The notes: a model not told the origin generated them from the letters alone. Counted from the stretch's first letter, positions 1 through 12,080 are shown. The stretch is DNA of 64,000 nucleotides from Paramacrobiotus metropolitanus (GCF_019649055.1 NW_026570357.1:62001-126000), one strand, 5' to 3'. Made by a program: numbers and translations.

Positions 1-1822
1 GCCGCGTGCAGGACAAAGACTTTGTTATCCGTAGCTGTCCCATGCCGTCAGCGTGGACCGGCGAAACGGGTTTGCTCCGCGAGATCTTCCCATTAATCCT
101 GCCTCGAGCGCGGGGGGTGTTCAACACGATGGTGCAAAGCGATTCGTTACAGTATCTTCAGCGTGGAAGCGACCGTGCACTGCTACCGGATGAACTGGTG
201 CGTTTCGTAAATCATAGAATTTGCAATAAATAAATCAATTAAATCAATACAGCTAACTTGGAAATTTTTTTGACCTGATGGTGAAAAACAAGGGTAGAAG
301 TATGGCTTATAAGATACACAACCTTACAGCGAATGATAATGCCTCGGGTCTGTACATTCATATACATCCATTCAGAAGTTTAAATTTGAACCAGTGTGCA
401 GCGGAAGTACAGCAAATACACTGCGCGTACAAGCACACAAACTACAGTAAACTAAAGGCAGAAATTACTAAATGGGCTGGATTTCCCTTCCAGGAAGAGC
501 TGTTCAATCGCACTAAGAAGAAATTTTATAAGTGCGCCATCCCACAAGACGTCTGGCTTCAGACTTCGCTCTGGCATAAGGTATTGCGGGACAGGAAGCG
601 ATATACCTTTCCCTTTCTTGAACCAGACGAATCCATACCCAGCAAGCTGTTAGTGGAAATCTTCCAGTCGCTGGACAGCGGCAACCGCACCCGGTGCCGG
701 CGCACATGCACCCTGTGGAACAATCTCCTCACCACGGAAGACGACTTCCCCGATGTGCGTGTCTCCGGCCGCCAAGACGACTGTCCGTCGCCCGGCATGC
801 AACCGGTGTTCTGGATAATGACCTGCCTCCTCCACTGCGTCAACAGGCGCACCAAAACCATGGTGCTCATGCACATGACACTGGATGATTGCGAGGACGC
901 GGCCGCCATGGTCCGCTTCGTGGTCGGCCGCACCGGAACACTGGTATTTTACCGGTGCGCGCTGCATTTCACTGACGCGTATATGGGCATTCATTCCGTC
1001 ACCCCATCCATCAAGGATATTGTGGGCTGTCTGGTGCGGATGTGCCGCAGTGCGGAGCGGGTGGAGTGGATCCGGTGCCGCCTGGCCGATCCGTATATGT
1101 CCGCCGAGGTGGCACATAACGCCCTTCCTTATCAACCAGCAGACCAGCTGGAGAGGCAGCTGTGGGATCTCTTTGAAGCGAATCTCGTTGTGGAGAAAGC
1201 GGTGGATTTGAAGCGGTTGTCGCAGTGGATTGACCATGCGCTGGGGTGTGCCCGGTGCAATCCGTTCGATCAGCTTAAACGGGTAATGCGATTTCGTTTT
1301 TTTTTCGATTGGTTCATCAGCTGGCTTTGAAACTGTAGACAGCGCGTTCTGTTCCTAGAGCTGATACTTCTCTTTGATACTGAAATATTATGTAAACAGA
1401 AAAAGTAACAATTTTCAAAATTGACCAGCTGCCAGCGAAATTTTCCAGTTGGCTGCTGAAATATATAGTCAGATGCTGTACTAGGTCGATAATAATGTCA
1501 ACGATAATTATACGCGCTGATGTTTTCTGATATTATCTGATTATCAAAAAGAAAATCTCAATTCAAATTTAAAAAAAAAATTGTTATTTGGGTTTTCTTC
1601 TTGGCTAAGTTATGAAGAAAATAAAATTATTTGTGCGTTTTCTAGGCTCTTTGCAGTTACCAGAGCGTGGATCCACGTTTTTTAACACACTATCGCGGCT
1701 GTCAGTGGACATCGTCCGATATCGGCAACATGGATGTGAACCAACTGAACAAAGTCACCGCAGCGGCCTTGTTCCAAGCCATGCAAGGAACGCACTGGCG
1801 GTCCAAGTCGCGTCAGCCCTAA
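1..1822 (+). CDS. Agenet/Tudor-F-box family, copy 1 (5' end outside window)
   Basis: Exons are <1-197 (end of exon A), 494-1282 (exon B) and 1646-1822 (exon C, ending TAA). All junctions are phase 0 with GT-AG ends. The exon A remnant has the family's R.CP.P.AW...LLREIF stretch. Exon B carries an F-box around 628-735 (residues SKLLVEIFQSLDS followed by CRRTCTLWN) and the conserved late block QLWDLFE. Exon C has the signature YQSVDPR and a W-T pair. F-boxes normally bind Skp1 in SCF ubiquitin ligases; the substrate is unknown. The frame continues upstream of base 1, so the start is missing. The intron 198-493 holds half of a TIR element also seen in other copies. No lesion is visible in the part present. 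The exon C copy at 2067-2243 is annotated separately. Confidence 0.75.
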
Positions 1823-2066
1823 TTACTCAACGTGCCTTTAATAAGTATCATATTCCGGAAACAATTTAAACTAAGTACCAATAACAAAATTTATAACAGA
1901 AACACTTCCTCTCTGCTGTCCTGGTCAGGGATTGTTCCCATTACAGTATTACACATATTGCACGGTTTGCACCCTAATCGCGAATGTGTGCCGATGATTT
2001 TTTTTATCAAGATGTCTTTTTAAATTTCAAATTAAAAAACTTAATTAAAATTTTTGTAGTTTTCAG

Positions 2067-2243
2067 ATTCTTTGCAGTTATCAGAGCGTGGATCCGCGCT
2101 GTTCATCACACTTGCGCGGCTGTTAGTGGACACCGTCTGATATCGGCAATATGGACGTGAAGAAACTGACCAAAATCACCGCAACGGCCTTGTCCCAAGC
2201 AATGCAGGGAACGCACTGGCGGACGAAGTCGTGCCAGCCGTAA
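2067..2243 (+). pseudogene. Duplicated terminal exon C of copy 1, with nonsense codon
   Basis: A second exon C lies 244 bp after the first and has the same 177-bp length. It has its own acceptor (pyrimidine tract then CAG) and final TAA. The reading frame starting at 2067 keeps the YQSVDPR signature but hits TAG at 2124-2126, where a codon lies between the conserved Cys and Trp. Apart from that stop it is open to its end. It is best read as a decayed tandem duplicate of the terminal exon. Use as an alternative terminal exon would give a protein lacking most of the exon C region. Confidence 0.7.
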
Positions 2244-2909
2244 TTCACTGGGCTGTCTTTGATATATTAGCACTTCTTACGCAGTTTAAGTAGTTGTTGG
2301 GTTCGAGTACAGATATAAGGCAGAGTGCCGTTGACTATACTTCGACTTTACTCGCGTTCCGACCGCTTATAGATTACACCTTTGTCTGGTATGAATTCTG
2401 ATTACCGTGGTACCCCATCGTCTGCTCCGTTGTAGTTTAGTCAGCGTTTCTTAAGCGAAGTGACGTTGCTTTCGTTAGTTGCGAATTTGCGAGTCTGCAG
2501 TCTTGAAGCCCAAAGAAAAGGGCCCAAAAAAAATTAAATAAGTAGTAAAACGCTGAATAAGGCATCTTAGAAGCGTAGCCGTCGCCATGGGCGGCAGTCG
2601 TGTAGCATAGCGCCGGGGTGCAAACCGCAACACACAGGGTTACAGTTACCTTAGAAATACAATGTGAACAGCCATATCGCTACCGTAGGACACAAAATCA
2701 AAGCAAACTAAAGATTAAGCAGTTTATCGCTCCTTTATTTTTATGTAAACGAAACTTGCTACATTTTCTTCCATTTTAATCGACGTTGTTTAACAAAAAC
2801 AAGGAGTAACTTTATTAAACCATTAGTGTCATCACACGTATCCTCAGGGATGTTGGCCGAGCAAGCCTGAACTGCGTCTCGCCATCTACTGCAGTCTGCA
2901 CACATAATT

Positions 2910-5206
2910 ATGTTTGTTTTCAAAGACAGGGAGCAGAAGCTCCTGGCGTGGAACACTGTGGAAGCTCTCGTCGACGGCCAGCTCCAGCATGGCAATGTGG
3001 TCGATGTGGCGGAGGGCGGCCTGATGGTTGAGTTCGGCTGTGGCACACAGCGCGCGCAGTTGATCGAGTACGGACGCATTAGACGCATTTTTCCCGACTT
3101 TCGATCACAACCACCTACCTTGCGGACCACCACCACCGAGGTGCTGGTGCTACTGCGCCATGATCCCGACGATGCCTGGATCTGGTATCCGGGAAAGCGT
3201 ATCCCCCTAGGCGACTGCTGGTACAACTTTCTGGATCTCGTGGAAGTGCAACGGCCGCATGGCATCGTTAGAGAGATCGTGCCCCACACGCAGGTGCGCC
3301 TAACACCCACGGACGAGGATGTGAAGAGACGGCTGGTTCGCGAGGGCGATTTTGTTGTACGCTCTTGTCCGCTGCCGGCCGGCTACTGGGCAGATGGGTC
3401 CCAGTTACCCCGGGAGATTTTCAAGAGCGAACTAAACCAACGATGGCGTGTTGTGTGCACGTCAGTGCTCAGCCAGACCTTCGACTATCTGCAGCGGCAG
3501 ACGGATAAACCAGTAACTCATGAGATCTTGGTAAGTCACGCGAACTGTATGTCAGATTGTCAGTTAACGGGCCACTGCTAATACCAGTCGATATAGTAAA
3601 TATAACAGTACGCGCTACGCGCGCCAAATAAAATACAGTAGTTATCGTAGTACAATGTCTGAGCAGATATAAGTAAAGCGCCGTCCACTGGAAACTGAGA
3701 AACGGCCGAAAAATGCACCGATGGGGTAATCGAACCCCGACACGTCGTTAGATCCGCGTAGGCAGTACCACTGCACCCCGGCGCAAAGTGTTGAAATCCT
3801 TTGGAAGACTTTGCCGCTGTACGTGAGCCGCTTCTCTCCTCACACAGACAACAACGCGTAATCAACTTGACTGAGTCCAGCGTGCGGGGGGACTACCATC
3901 GGCATAAGATTAACGCAGCTGTTCGACAAGTACAACAATATGGGTTGCGGGCAAAATACCTTGAGCTGTAGTTTTAAGCGTACCATACCTCGCCGTTATT
4001 TTTAGTTTAAACACCAATAAAACAACGGAATTCTCTGTTATGGTTTCTCTCGAAAAGCACTCATAACAGCCATATCATTTCCTTAACATCAGCAGCCGGG
4101 CTGAAAACACTGTTTCGAAAAAAGTGGTATGGGCTTCTTTTGTTAAATGCATAGGGTTCCTTTTGCAGAATCTTGCCTACAAAGCGGCGACGGAAGAGGC
4201 ACGTGCTCGTATATCTTGCAGATGTCTTCGGTTGCTCCGTCAAATGACGGTCCGCACATCCAGTAGAAAGCGGAAAACCGATGGCGGTAGTAGAACAAGT
4301 CTGCCGTTACCAGCTGAGCTAATGGTGGAAGTCTTCCAGTCCCTGGACTCCATCGGACGCTTCCGTTGTCGGCGCGTCTGCCACCTGTGGAACACTGTTC
4401 TCACCACGGACGCCTACTTCCCCGATGTGCGGGTTTCGGGTAGCGATACGGAGTATGGCGATCTGCAGTGCACATACGCCATGGGGTACTGGGTGGTGGC
4501 TGGTTTACTAAAATGCCTCTCGAACGCGACTAAGGTATAAGGAAGGAATTTAGACATTCACAAATTAATCCGCACGGCCGTACCGATTAACTGCCTCCTC
4601 AATGCCTGCCGCGTCCCGACGCTGATATTCTACGACTGTGATTTCGGGGGAATGTTAGCCTTTGTCCATTCCGTGACCGACCAGTTGGCTGAGCGCTTCT
4701 GGAAGTGCTCAATGCGCTACGGTGACAGTAGCCCGTTTGATCGGATGGTGGTGAAGAAGTGCCGTATTTTCAATGACCACCTAACAGCCTTCGTAGCCGA
4801 TTCCGCGATTCGCATCCAGTCGGAGCAGGACATCCGGCTGCAGTTGTGGGATCTCTTTGAGAACCACTTGGTGCTGAAGAGACCGCGGTGTTTGCCGCTG
4901 GTGTCACAGTGGGTGGCCGACTGTATCGCGGACGAGTGCAGCCAGCAAGGCCGACAACAGATAGTAAAAGTAAGCCGCTCTTTTTTATTTTTTATGCTAA
5001 TGGTCCTATGACTCAGTGGGTTGCTGTAGGCCCTCGAATATTACCAGTCTAAAGATCCGCGTTCATCCACCCCCTACCGCGATCGGGACTGGACAATGTC
5101 GACGATCTCCGAGCTGGATACCAGTAAGCTGACCCGGCTGACGTCGGCGGCATTGAGCGAAGGCGCTTCATTCGAAAAAAAATTCACACAAACTGGCATG
5201 TATTAA
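2910..5206 (+). pseudogene. Agenet/Tudor-F-box family, copy 2 (in-frame stop)
   Basis: Exon A is 2910-3530 (ATG, 207 codons, donor gtaagt). Exon B is 4169-4969 and exon C is 5030-5206. All phases match the intact copies. Exon A shows both Tudor-like repeats, including the W-YPGK block near residue 95. Exon B has a clear F-box (ELMVEVFQSLDS...CRRVCHLWN) but is more divergent than its relatives. It contains TAA at 4538-4540 at the position where relatives read TKKV followed by variable residues, and the same frame stays open afterwards to the donor. A one-codon nonsense lesion is the simplest reading; a sequencing error is possible. If translated it would stop just after the F-box. Confidence 0.7.
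3714..3785 (-). repeat. tRNA-like sequence (tRNA pseudogene or SINE head)
   Basis: On the minus strand this stretch has the order of a tRNA. A 7-bp acceptor stem (GCGCCGG against TCGGTGC, with two G-T pairs) encloses a box A-like TGCAGTGGTACTGC with a 4-bp D stem and a box B-like GGTTCGATTAC. The T loop is one base too long and no clean five-pair anticodon stem forms. A functional tRNA is therefore unlikely and a tRNA-derived repeat is preferred. It lies in the intron between exons A and B of copy 2. Confidence 0.4.
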
Positions 5207-5599
5207 TTTTGTTTTTTTAACAAGTTGTTTTGCAACCATTGCTTGCTGTCTCTGAGTAAAATTGACTGCCACTTCGCGGCTTCGAATTTTTCTACGAGTA
5301 GTAGTTCAGAACAGAAGAGCTGAGAAACCAGTCCGCATACGGACAGAAAACAACGAATAATGGGAAAGAACGTTACCAAATAGCTACTGCGGTATTGTAC
5401 GTATCATAACGTAGGTACGATATATTAATACAGAATATTATGTGTTAATGGCTTAATGCCACAGAGCGCTATTGCGTTGATTTACAGTAGAATAATTGCG
5501 GAAATTTCTACGCAAAGCAATGTTTACGAAACGGATAACATCGGCGTTTGTCAGTGCAATCGTTTATAGAAAACTAGAAAGATGGCTGCAGCGGCTAAG

Positions 5600-6440
5600 C
5601 TAGAAAGTGCACTCCCGGCTATCACAGAATGGTTTAACGGAAAAATCCGTTGAGCACTTGAGGGTGATAATTTACCAGCACTTAAAATGGACCGAACATT
5701 TCAATAAGGTCCAAAAAAGTGTCGCTCATGGAATTGCTCTCATTAATCGGCGGAAAGACGGCCTGTGCGACGCTCAGCGTGTGGGCCGGACTTTCTACGC
5801 GTTCGTCCATTCTCATCTGGACTACTGCTCTACCGTGTGGAGCAACGCGTCTGTGTCCCTGCGAGAGAAGTTAGCCGTTGCACAGCGTAATGCAGTCCGG
5901 GCAATTGCGAACTATCCGACGAGACCTGTAAAAATGTTGATGGACCGTTTCGGAATCGTTCCACTATTTACCCGTTGGAAGCACCAGGAGGCTAATTAGC
6001 TGTACAAGATTCAACATCCTGTGCCGTTCAACGTGCCGAACTACATAATGGATTTGGTAAAGTACGAGGAAAGGAAGCCATACCACCTGCGTAACGCCGA
6101 TAGATCTACCATCAGAACAAAGGCGGCGTCAAAATGTGGGGAAACCACATTGGCATGGCGACTGAGCAAGCTACTGGATAAGATCAACCGTTGTGGCAGT
6201 GATATTCTTGAATTACGTTCTCTTGGGTGTTTTAGAAGTGCACTATACACTGCGGGCCTTCTTTAAACTACTGTTGGGTATTGTTTTCTCTCTAGTTATG
6301 TTTTGTGTGTCATTATAGCCTTCTTACTTTAAATTCGATGTTTTTGTCTTTAGCATTTAACAGCCAGGTTTAAAATCCCAGGCTAGACCGTCATCCTAGC
6401 CGGAAATGGGCTACCTGCTCTGACTCGAATTAAATTATTT
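5600..6440 (+). mobile_element. 5'-truncated non-LTR retrotransposon remnant
   Basis: One reading frame from 5607 to 6266 matches the end of a LINE-type reverse transcriptase: a thumb-like LKWTEHFNKV block, then the common HLDYCSTVW motif and an LAVAQRNAVRAI block. The frame is interrupted once by TAG at 5997-5999 and then stays open. The 5' end (endonuclease and palm domain) is absent. The tail is AT-rich with repeated AATTAA units near 6427-6450. It is dead on arrival or decayed. The clade cannot be fixed from this fragment, though a Jockey/CR1-like affinity is plausible. Confidence 0.75.
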
Positions 6441-6517
6441 AATTAATTAAAAATCAGAAATACCGGTTTGTTGCAACCTTTAAATCAGCTGCTTGTCGAG
6501 ATTAATGATGAAAAAAT

Positions 6518-9397
6518 CTAATTTTTTCTCTTTGGAATGGATCCGTAGTTTTGCCGCTCCAAGAGGTCTGTCACTGCCGCTGCAGTCACGCTGGTCAGTT
6601 TTGCCACCTCCAAATGGAGCATTTCCGGTACCGTCCACTGCCAACCGCGGTATTCCGTCGACGAGCGCGGATCCACGCTCTGATACTCGTGCAAAACCTG
6701 AAAACATATATAATCAGCACGCAAAATTCACCAATAGCGCAAAGGCAGGGCTAATCTCGCAGAGAACTTCGGAAAAAATCTGCCGGTTGTGGGAATCGAA
6801 TCCACAACATCTACACTAGAAGGTCGAGAGTGGCACTAGTAGGCTATTGCCAAAGCATACAGGTTGAATTGAAGGGTTTTATCGAACGATTCCACAGAGA
6901 GCCTTTCTGACACCCCCTCCGCTACGAAGCGAGGTCCCTCGAGCTGATATAGCCCACATCCCGCAACTGACAGAGTCAGCTATACGTACGATACAACGGA
7001 ACAACGGTTAAGTTGTACATTAAATCGGCTTTAATATTTCAATTTTTTCGCCTCAATCGATTTATTTAATAATAGGATTGGCAGGGGTACGGCATGTCCA
7101 CCATGCAAAGGCTGGGCTAAGCTCGCAAAGAGCCTCGGAAATCCCATTGGGCTCTTATCTGTATGTCACGATCCACTCACCCGCGCCAGCCGTTTAAAGA
7201 CTGGGTGCATAGCCGCGCGGGTCACCCACGCCTTCAAGGTCGTCAGATGGATCGGTATACGCGTAACGAGCAGCTTCTCAAAGAGATCCCACAGCTGCGT
7301 CTCTAGCTGCTCTTCCGGTTGACAGACGACCGACTCCTGCGGCCATACGGCCGTCAGACGCTGCTCCGCGATGCGACATTGTATCCAACAAGCACGCTGT
7401 GCGACGCCACATATCCGCTGCAGACAGCCCATGGTGGCTGCCAGCGACCAGTCTTCCGGATGACGTAATGCGCACCGCCGGAATTCCAGCGTCTCGACGC
7501 GGTTACTGCCGCCAAGAACGTAGCGAATCATTTCGGCGGCAGCGTCGCATTCGGTCAAGCTCATGTGCTCCAGAGCTACCTGGTAAGAAAATTTAGAAGG
7601 CGGTAGCTTACCTAAGCAAGAACAGTTGCAAGCGCTGCCACAATTAATACCTCGCAGTTAAAACTTAAACATTGTAAATGAGCCAGCTGCAGTCCATAAT
7701 GTCCACTTCCCGGATTTTTGTAGACCGCACAATAGGGCCGGGTACGGCTTACATACAGTCTATTTCCTAATTTTTGGTTCAAACTTTAAAATGTAGTGAG
7801 TGCGATTGTATGCGCACTGTAGTTGCTGTACTTCCGCTGCACACTGATTTTTAATCTGGATGGATGTGGATGAATGCGCAGAGCCGAAGCCACACCCATT
7901 ATTTTCACCTGATCTGAACCACAAAATAGAGAACGGACTGTTCAACCTTGCCTGAGAGTGTTTATACTTCCGCTCTTGGCGTCCATGTACACCCATTCAG
8001 ATTAAATTTCAGTGTGCAGCGGGAGTAAACCCAGCACAGCTCGCATACTTACAACCGCATTCACTACAGTAAGATTGAACTTTGGACCAAAAATTATCAA
8101 ATGGACTGTACCTTCTTCGTGCGGTTGTTGACGCAGTGGAGAACACAAGCCAGTATCCAGAACAGTGGTTTCTGGCGGGATGTCGGCCAAACGTCCTCTT
8201 TTTGGCCGGAGATCAACACATCCGATAACGAAGCGTCCGTTATGATGGTATTCCACAGGGCGCAGGTGCGCCGAAAACGCGTGCGGTTGACGCTGTCCAG
8301 TAATCCGATTATTTCTGTCAGTACAACTAGTTCGCATGGTATAAAACACTGCTCCAGTGCCTCACTGACAGTATCGACGGTTATGAGATGTCCACCCACC
8401 AGCCCCGGTGATAATTCGCCAGCTGCAAGCTGTCTCTTCAGTTCCAAGTAGAGGTCGCCCTGATAATTTTCATTAAGTTACGCATCTTGCACTTGGTCAG
8501 CAGCCTCATTATTTTGAACATGTTCTTTTGTGAAACGTGTATTAGAAATTATTTATAACGCAATAATCGCCAACTTCCGGCCGGCGCTTTTGGCCGTCGT
8601 AACCGCCCGCGGTGTGGCATCGTAATTGCAAGTAGTATCATGGAAGTTTTTGTAGATTGTTTTCCTTTTCAATTTTTCGTCACTAGTTAGCAGATGTACT
8701 ATCTTTCGTTTAATTTCATAAAAAAAAACTACGGTCATCCTAAGGGTGCTTTATATACAGCGTTGCGAATGATACGCACCAGTTCCAGTGGATATAGCGC
8801 GGGCTGGATGGAGTATCGCTGTACATAGTACAGCATCCCGTCATGCACCGTGGTGCATCGCACGCTCGGCGAATTCATTTTACAGAGCTCCTGGAGCAAC
8901 GGCGCCTCCTCGGACCAGGCTGCCGGCAAGGGGCAGTCGCGGATGATATAATCATTCTCCCCTACACAACGCCTGGCCAAATCCGCCTCCGAGGGCGATC
9001 GGCGTATTTGATCCTTGGGCAGCACCTCCTGGATAACCCCGTGGGGCAACTGCACCTCCACGATGCTCAAACTGGACAAGTATGTCTCCGCCGAGGGCAA
9101 CTGGGGTACCACCCTCCCGGGGTACCATTTCCAGAGGTGGTCGGGGCATGCTCGTAGGAGAACCTGCACCCGGGTGTCAAAAGTGGTATCCAAAGGATCA
9201 AAGGGGCTCTGCGAATGGAAGATGCGCCCGTATTCGATGAACTCCGCGCGATGTGCTTCGCATCCGAAATCAATGATCAGCCCGTTCTCGGCTACATCGA
9301 CTACTTCGCCGTGCTGCAGCAGGCCGTCGACAAGCACGTCGACGGTGTTCCACGCGTACACCGACTGGCGTCGTTCGTTCTCGCCGTAAACGCGCAT
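6518..9397 (-). CDS. Agenet/Tudor-F-box family, copy 3 (complete, extra intron)
   Basis: On the minus strand the exons are 9397-8780 (exon A, ATG MRVYGENE), 8459-8112 and 7579-7181 (exon B in two parts), and 6697-6518 (exon C). The sum is 1545 nt, or 514 residues, exactly the length of copy 8. Exon A has a first Tudor-like repeat (VDVLVDG...GEVVDV...IIDFG, about residues 15-55) and a second with W-WYPGRVV (about residues 80-125). The F-box lies early in exon B. Unlike its relatives, exon B is split by a 532-bp GT...AG insert between the Lys and Val of the RTKKV block without loss of a codon. If that insert is not spliced, the gene is broken. Confidence 0.7.
6781..6853 (-). repeat. tRNA-like sequence
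   Basis: On the minus strand a T-arm-like GTGGATTCGATTCCCAC with a box B core is followed by ACCGGCA, which resembles a tRNA 3' end. The upstream 5' half does not pair well with it and no acceptor stem can be drawn. It is probably a tRNA-derived repeat or decayed tRNA. It sits in the exon B to exon C intron of copy 3. A related stretch (GCAAAGGC-GGGCTAA...CTCGCA) occurs twice in the same intron, near 6737-6775 and 7106-7142. Confidence 0.3.
7580..8111 (-). mobile_element. Intron-like insert carrying a long-TIR element
   Basis: This 532-bp segment interrupts exon B of copy 3. On the minus strand it begins GTACAGTCC and ends TTTCTTACCAG, and the coding frame resumes in phase with no codon lost. 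Its right part (about 7750-8111) has imperfect inverted ends of roughly 110 bp. Both read inward from ACAGTC-ATTT through AATTTTTGGT to a GCTGCACACTGA block. Matching half-elements occur at 350-485, 10330-10470 and 21320-21410. The structure suggests a non-autonomous TIR element that now serves as, or lies within, an intron. Confidence 0.6.
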
Positions 9398-9675
9398 GCT
9401 GTATAGTGTATACAGACTCGTTCACTTGATATTATGGTGATGCGATTCTATTCTACGCAGAAGCACAATAAATCATCGATTACTAAGTCAACCTGACTCA
9501 ACCTGCTCATAATTGTTATGCTGCATTCTCGAACCAGAAACAGAAAGCAAAGGAAGAAAATTTCGAAACTGTAGAATCATAAGAGTGATAAATGGTGAAT
9601 GAGTAGAAGTGCACTGTATTGTAGGCCATAGGCTACGTCAGTATGTCGGGGCAGTCCAACGGAAAGCACAAGCTG

Positions 9676-9725
9676 CACAACCGGAAATGAAAATGCATCA
9701 AGCAGCCATCCGTGCGCGGGCGAAC
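9676..9725 (-). promoter_or_regulatory. Conserved block upstream of copy 3 (see also 18035-18085)
   Basis: About 280-330 bp upstream of the copy 3 start lies a stretch that recurs about 390-440 bp upstream of copy 5 (18035-18085). The shared core reads CACAACCGGAAA, then, after variable bases, CAGCCATCCGTGCGCGGG. The flanking sequence is less similar. It may be a retained promoter element or simply the most slowly decaying part of a duplicated upstream region. Confidence 0.35.
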
Positions 9726-10127
9726 AGGTAAATTTTAATAACAATGTAAATTTTAAAAAAGAATTTCTCTCATTTTATTTCTATGGATGTTGAAAGCTAG
9801 GTTGTTTCCGAAATTCAGAATGCAGCATTTTTTTTAAAAGGAATGAGTCGTTATATGGATGCGTTTGCCCGTCGAGTTGAAGTGGCAATATGCTGGCAAA
9901 TTGAAAGCTTAGCCTGATAATAATTGTGGTCATATTTTCGCGCATCGGCATCTAGTCAGATTACTGATAAGTCGTTTTATTACCGAGTAGTAATCAGTGG
10001 ATTTGGTATAAGAAAAGCGCATTTTCTCATTTTCCCATTATATCTGCTGATGTTTAGTTTGTTAACTTTGGTTGGTCACCTGATCCGGTTGGGAAACTTC
10101 CGCACATAGTATGCCGGTGCGGCGGTG

Positions 10128-10298
10128 TCAAATGCATTCTTTATGCACATCAATCCATTCACAGGATCTGCACAAAGCTACCGCCGTCAGTGTGGACAGC
10201 CGGCCGGCATCCAGCTCCGCGATATCGGAGTCCGTCCACTCCCGGCCGCTATAATACGTAGATCCACGGGGATCGACTCCCTGGTAATTGTTAAGAAT
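10128..10298 (-). pseudogene. Orphan exon C of the Agenet/Tudor-F-box family
   Basis: An open exon of 57 codons on the minus strand starts after an AG acceptor (TTTATAG) and ends with TGA. It carries the family signature YQGVDPR, then W-T and an ELDAGRLSTLT block. No exon B or exon A is found in the next 2 kb upstream on this strand; instead a TIR-element fragment lies just upstream (10330-10470). The exon has no internal stop. It is either a remnant of a deleted copy or a terminal exon used by a neighbouring copy. Confidence 0.6.
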
Positions 10299-10329
10299 CT
10301 ATAAAGCAGTCCCTGTGGTTTAAAAAAGC

Positions 10330-10470
10330 ACCTTTGCGCGAAATAGTACAGTTCATTTCCTAATTTTCGGTTCAAAACTTGCTATTCGAAGTATATAACG
10401 AGTATGGGCACTGTGCAGGACGCAGTTGCAGGCACTTTGTTTTTTTTTATCTGAATGGATGTATGTGGGC
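10330..10470. repeat. Half of the long-TIR element
   Basis: The sequence starting TACAGTTCATTTCCTAATTTT and running to a TCTGAATGGATGTATGTGG block matches one terminal arm of the element at 7750-8111. It is shorter and interrupted by a poly-T tract. The second arm is not recognisable. Its position next to an orphan exon C is consistent with an intron remnant. Confidence 0.5.
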
Positions 10471-11942
10471 ACACAGAGCCGGAGGGGTGCGACTAAAACG
10501 TACTCACCAAGGTCGTGGTTATGGTCTACTGTAGTCACCCGAGCCGGGATATACCCGCGCTGCACGAGCGATATTTTACTAGCAGTACACCAAATTTACC
10601 AGCAGTACACCAAATGAATACGAGTACACCAAATGTGAATTTTAGAGTAAATGTTTAGTGACAATATCCAATAAAAATTTATTGAGCATCGGATATGCGT
10701 TTCTATTCCGGAACCGTTCGTTCGTAACATGCCTTGGATAATGCAGGGGTGCTACGCCAAGTTGGGACAGTTTTTTCTAAAAATTACTACAAGTTTGCCG
10801 TCATTGAATAAATAAATAATTATTTTTTACTTGACTGCCGAAGGTATTAGGCATCTTTCGAACCAGAGATCTTCACACTAAGAACATGCTTCAAGTCCCA
10901 GCGAGGGGGAAACTAAAGTAGATCAGCTAAAAAAACCGCTAAACCCGTATGAAGTGCCAGCTTTCCCCACACTCATAAATTGTTAATTGTTAATTGTTTT
11001 AAAATTCTGTTGAGGCCGTGGTCCTAAGGTGATAAACCTCAGTAGTTTATCCAGTTCTCTTGCAGGAGGTGCTTGACAACAGTCGATTTCAGTCAAGCCT
11101 CTATGGCCTTTGCCGTGCTTCCGTGAGCACTATCAAAGTGAAGGTTGACCTTATATATCCGAGCTTGCCGCGCAGCCGCAGAATAACAAAGAAAGCAGTT
11201 TCTAATGAAATCTCGTTCCTAAAGCACTAAGCGTCAGCATCAGGTTTACAATCCATATAGGAAGCCGAAGACACTCGGCTCCAACCAACTTCAACAGCCA
11301 CCATGACTTTTTGTTGCTACCGCTTTGCTGATTTTTTCTTCCGCTCTTCCGGGGCTTCCACCTCCTCGCCTATGAGGCAGGTATTTCTCGGCACATTAAA
11401 ATTAACGGGACCTATAATTTATTCACGAAAAGTATTAGTTTTAGGTTTTCTCGGTTTATGCGCTAGGCAACCACAATTCTCGGTAGGCCATTTTTAACAT
11501 ACAAGTCTATGGGACATACCCGTGTTGCAGCGCTAAGTCAACCACTGAACGCGAACGATTTTTGTCCTGGCCCGTCACAAATATCTTTTGAACCACTCAG
11601 CAGTTAACAGAAAAGGTCACGGAAAGATATCCATTGGCGAATTTGTTAGTGGGGCAGATGTAAGCAGTCCAAAAAGGACTACTACCTCTTCCTCTAAATC
11701 AACGCTCGGCCCGCTACTAACAGCTCAAATGGCACCGGTTGTAGTTTTTCTGGATTTGCAATAAAAAGTTGCATGGGGAAAATCTAAAAACAAAAACGAA
11801 GCAACGTATAGAAATTATGACAGTTGTTTTACAAAAGATCCCCAACTTGGCGTACCACCCCTGTAGATACATGTACATCAGTGTACGTTCGGCAAACTGC
11901 AAAGTGCATGGTGGCAGTCGGGCAAAAATGAATAGTGCGACC

Positions 11943-12080
11943 TAGAGATGGCAACAGTCGGCTAAACGGTTAGCATTTCGGCTAACAGCCGTCTGAAGTG
12001 CTTAACCGCCTAACTGCCTAGAAGTCTCAGCCGGCTTAGCCGTTTAGATTTGCAAATTTTAAAAATAACTTAGTGACAGC
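11943..12080. repeat. Diverged end of a hAT-like MITE
   Basis: It begins TAGAGATGGCAAC, the same terminus as the complete element at 52197-52758. A CGGCTAA-rich stretch follows, comparable to the GAGCCGGCT-rich subterminal region of that element. No matching right terminus or target duplication was found, so this is a truncated or strongly diverged relative. Confidence 0.45.

Noticed and set aside
650-1237. 195-residue minus-strand open frame
   Set aside because: It is the antisense of the conserved exon B of copy 1; similar shadow frames occur opposite every exon A and B.
3714-3785. Functional tRNA gene
   Set aside because: T loop has one extra base and no proper anticodon stem can be drawn.
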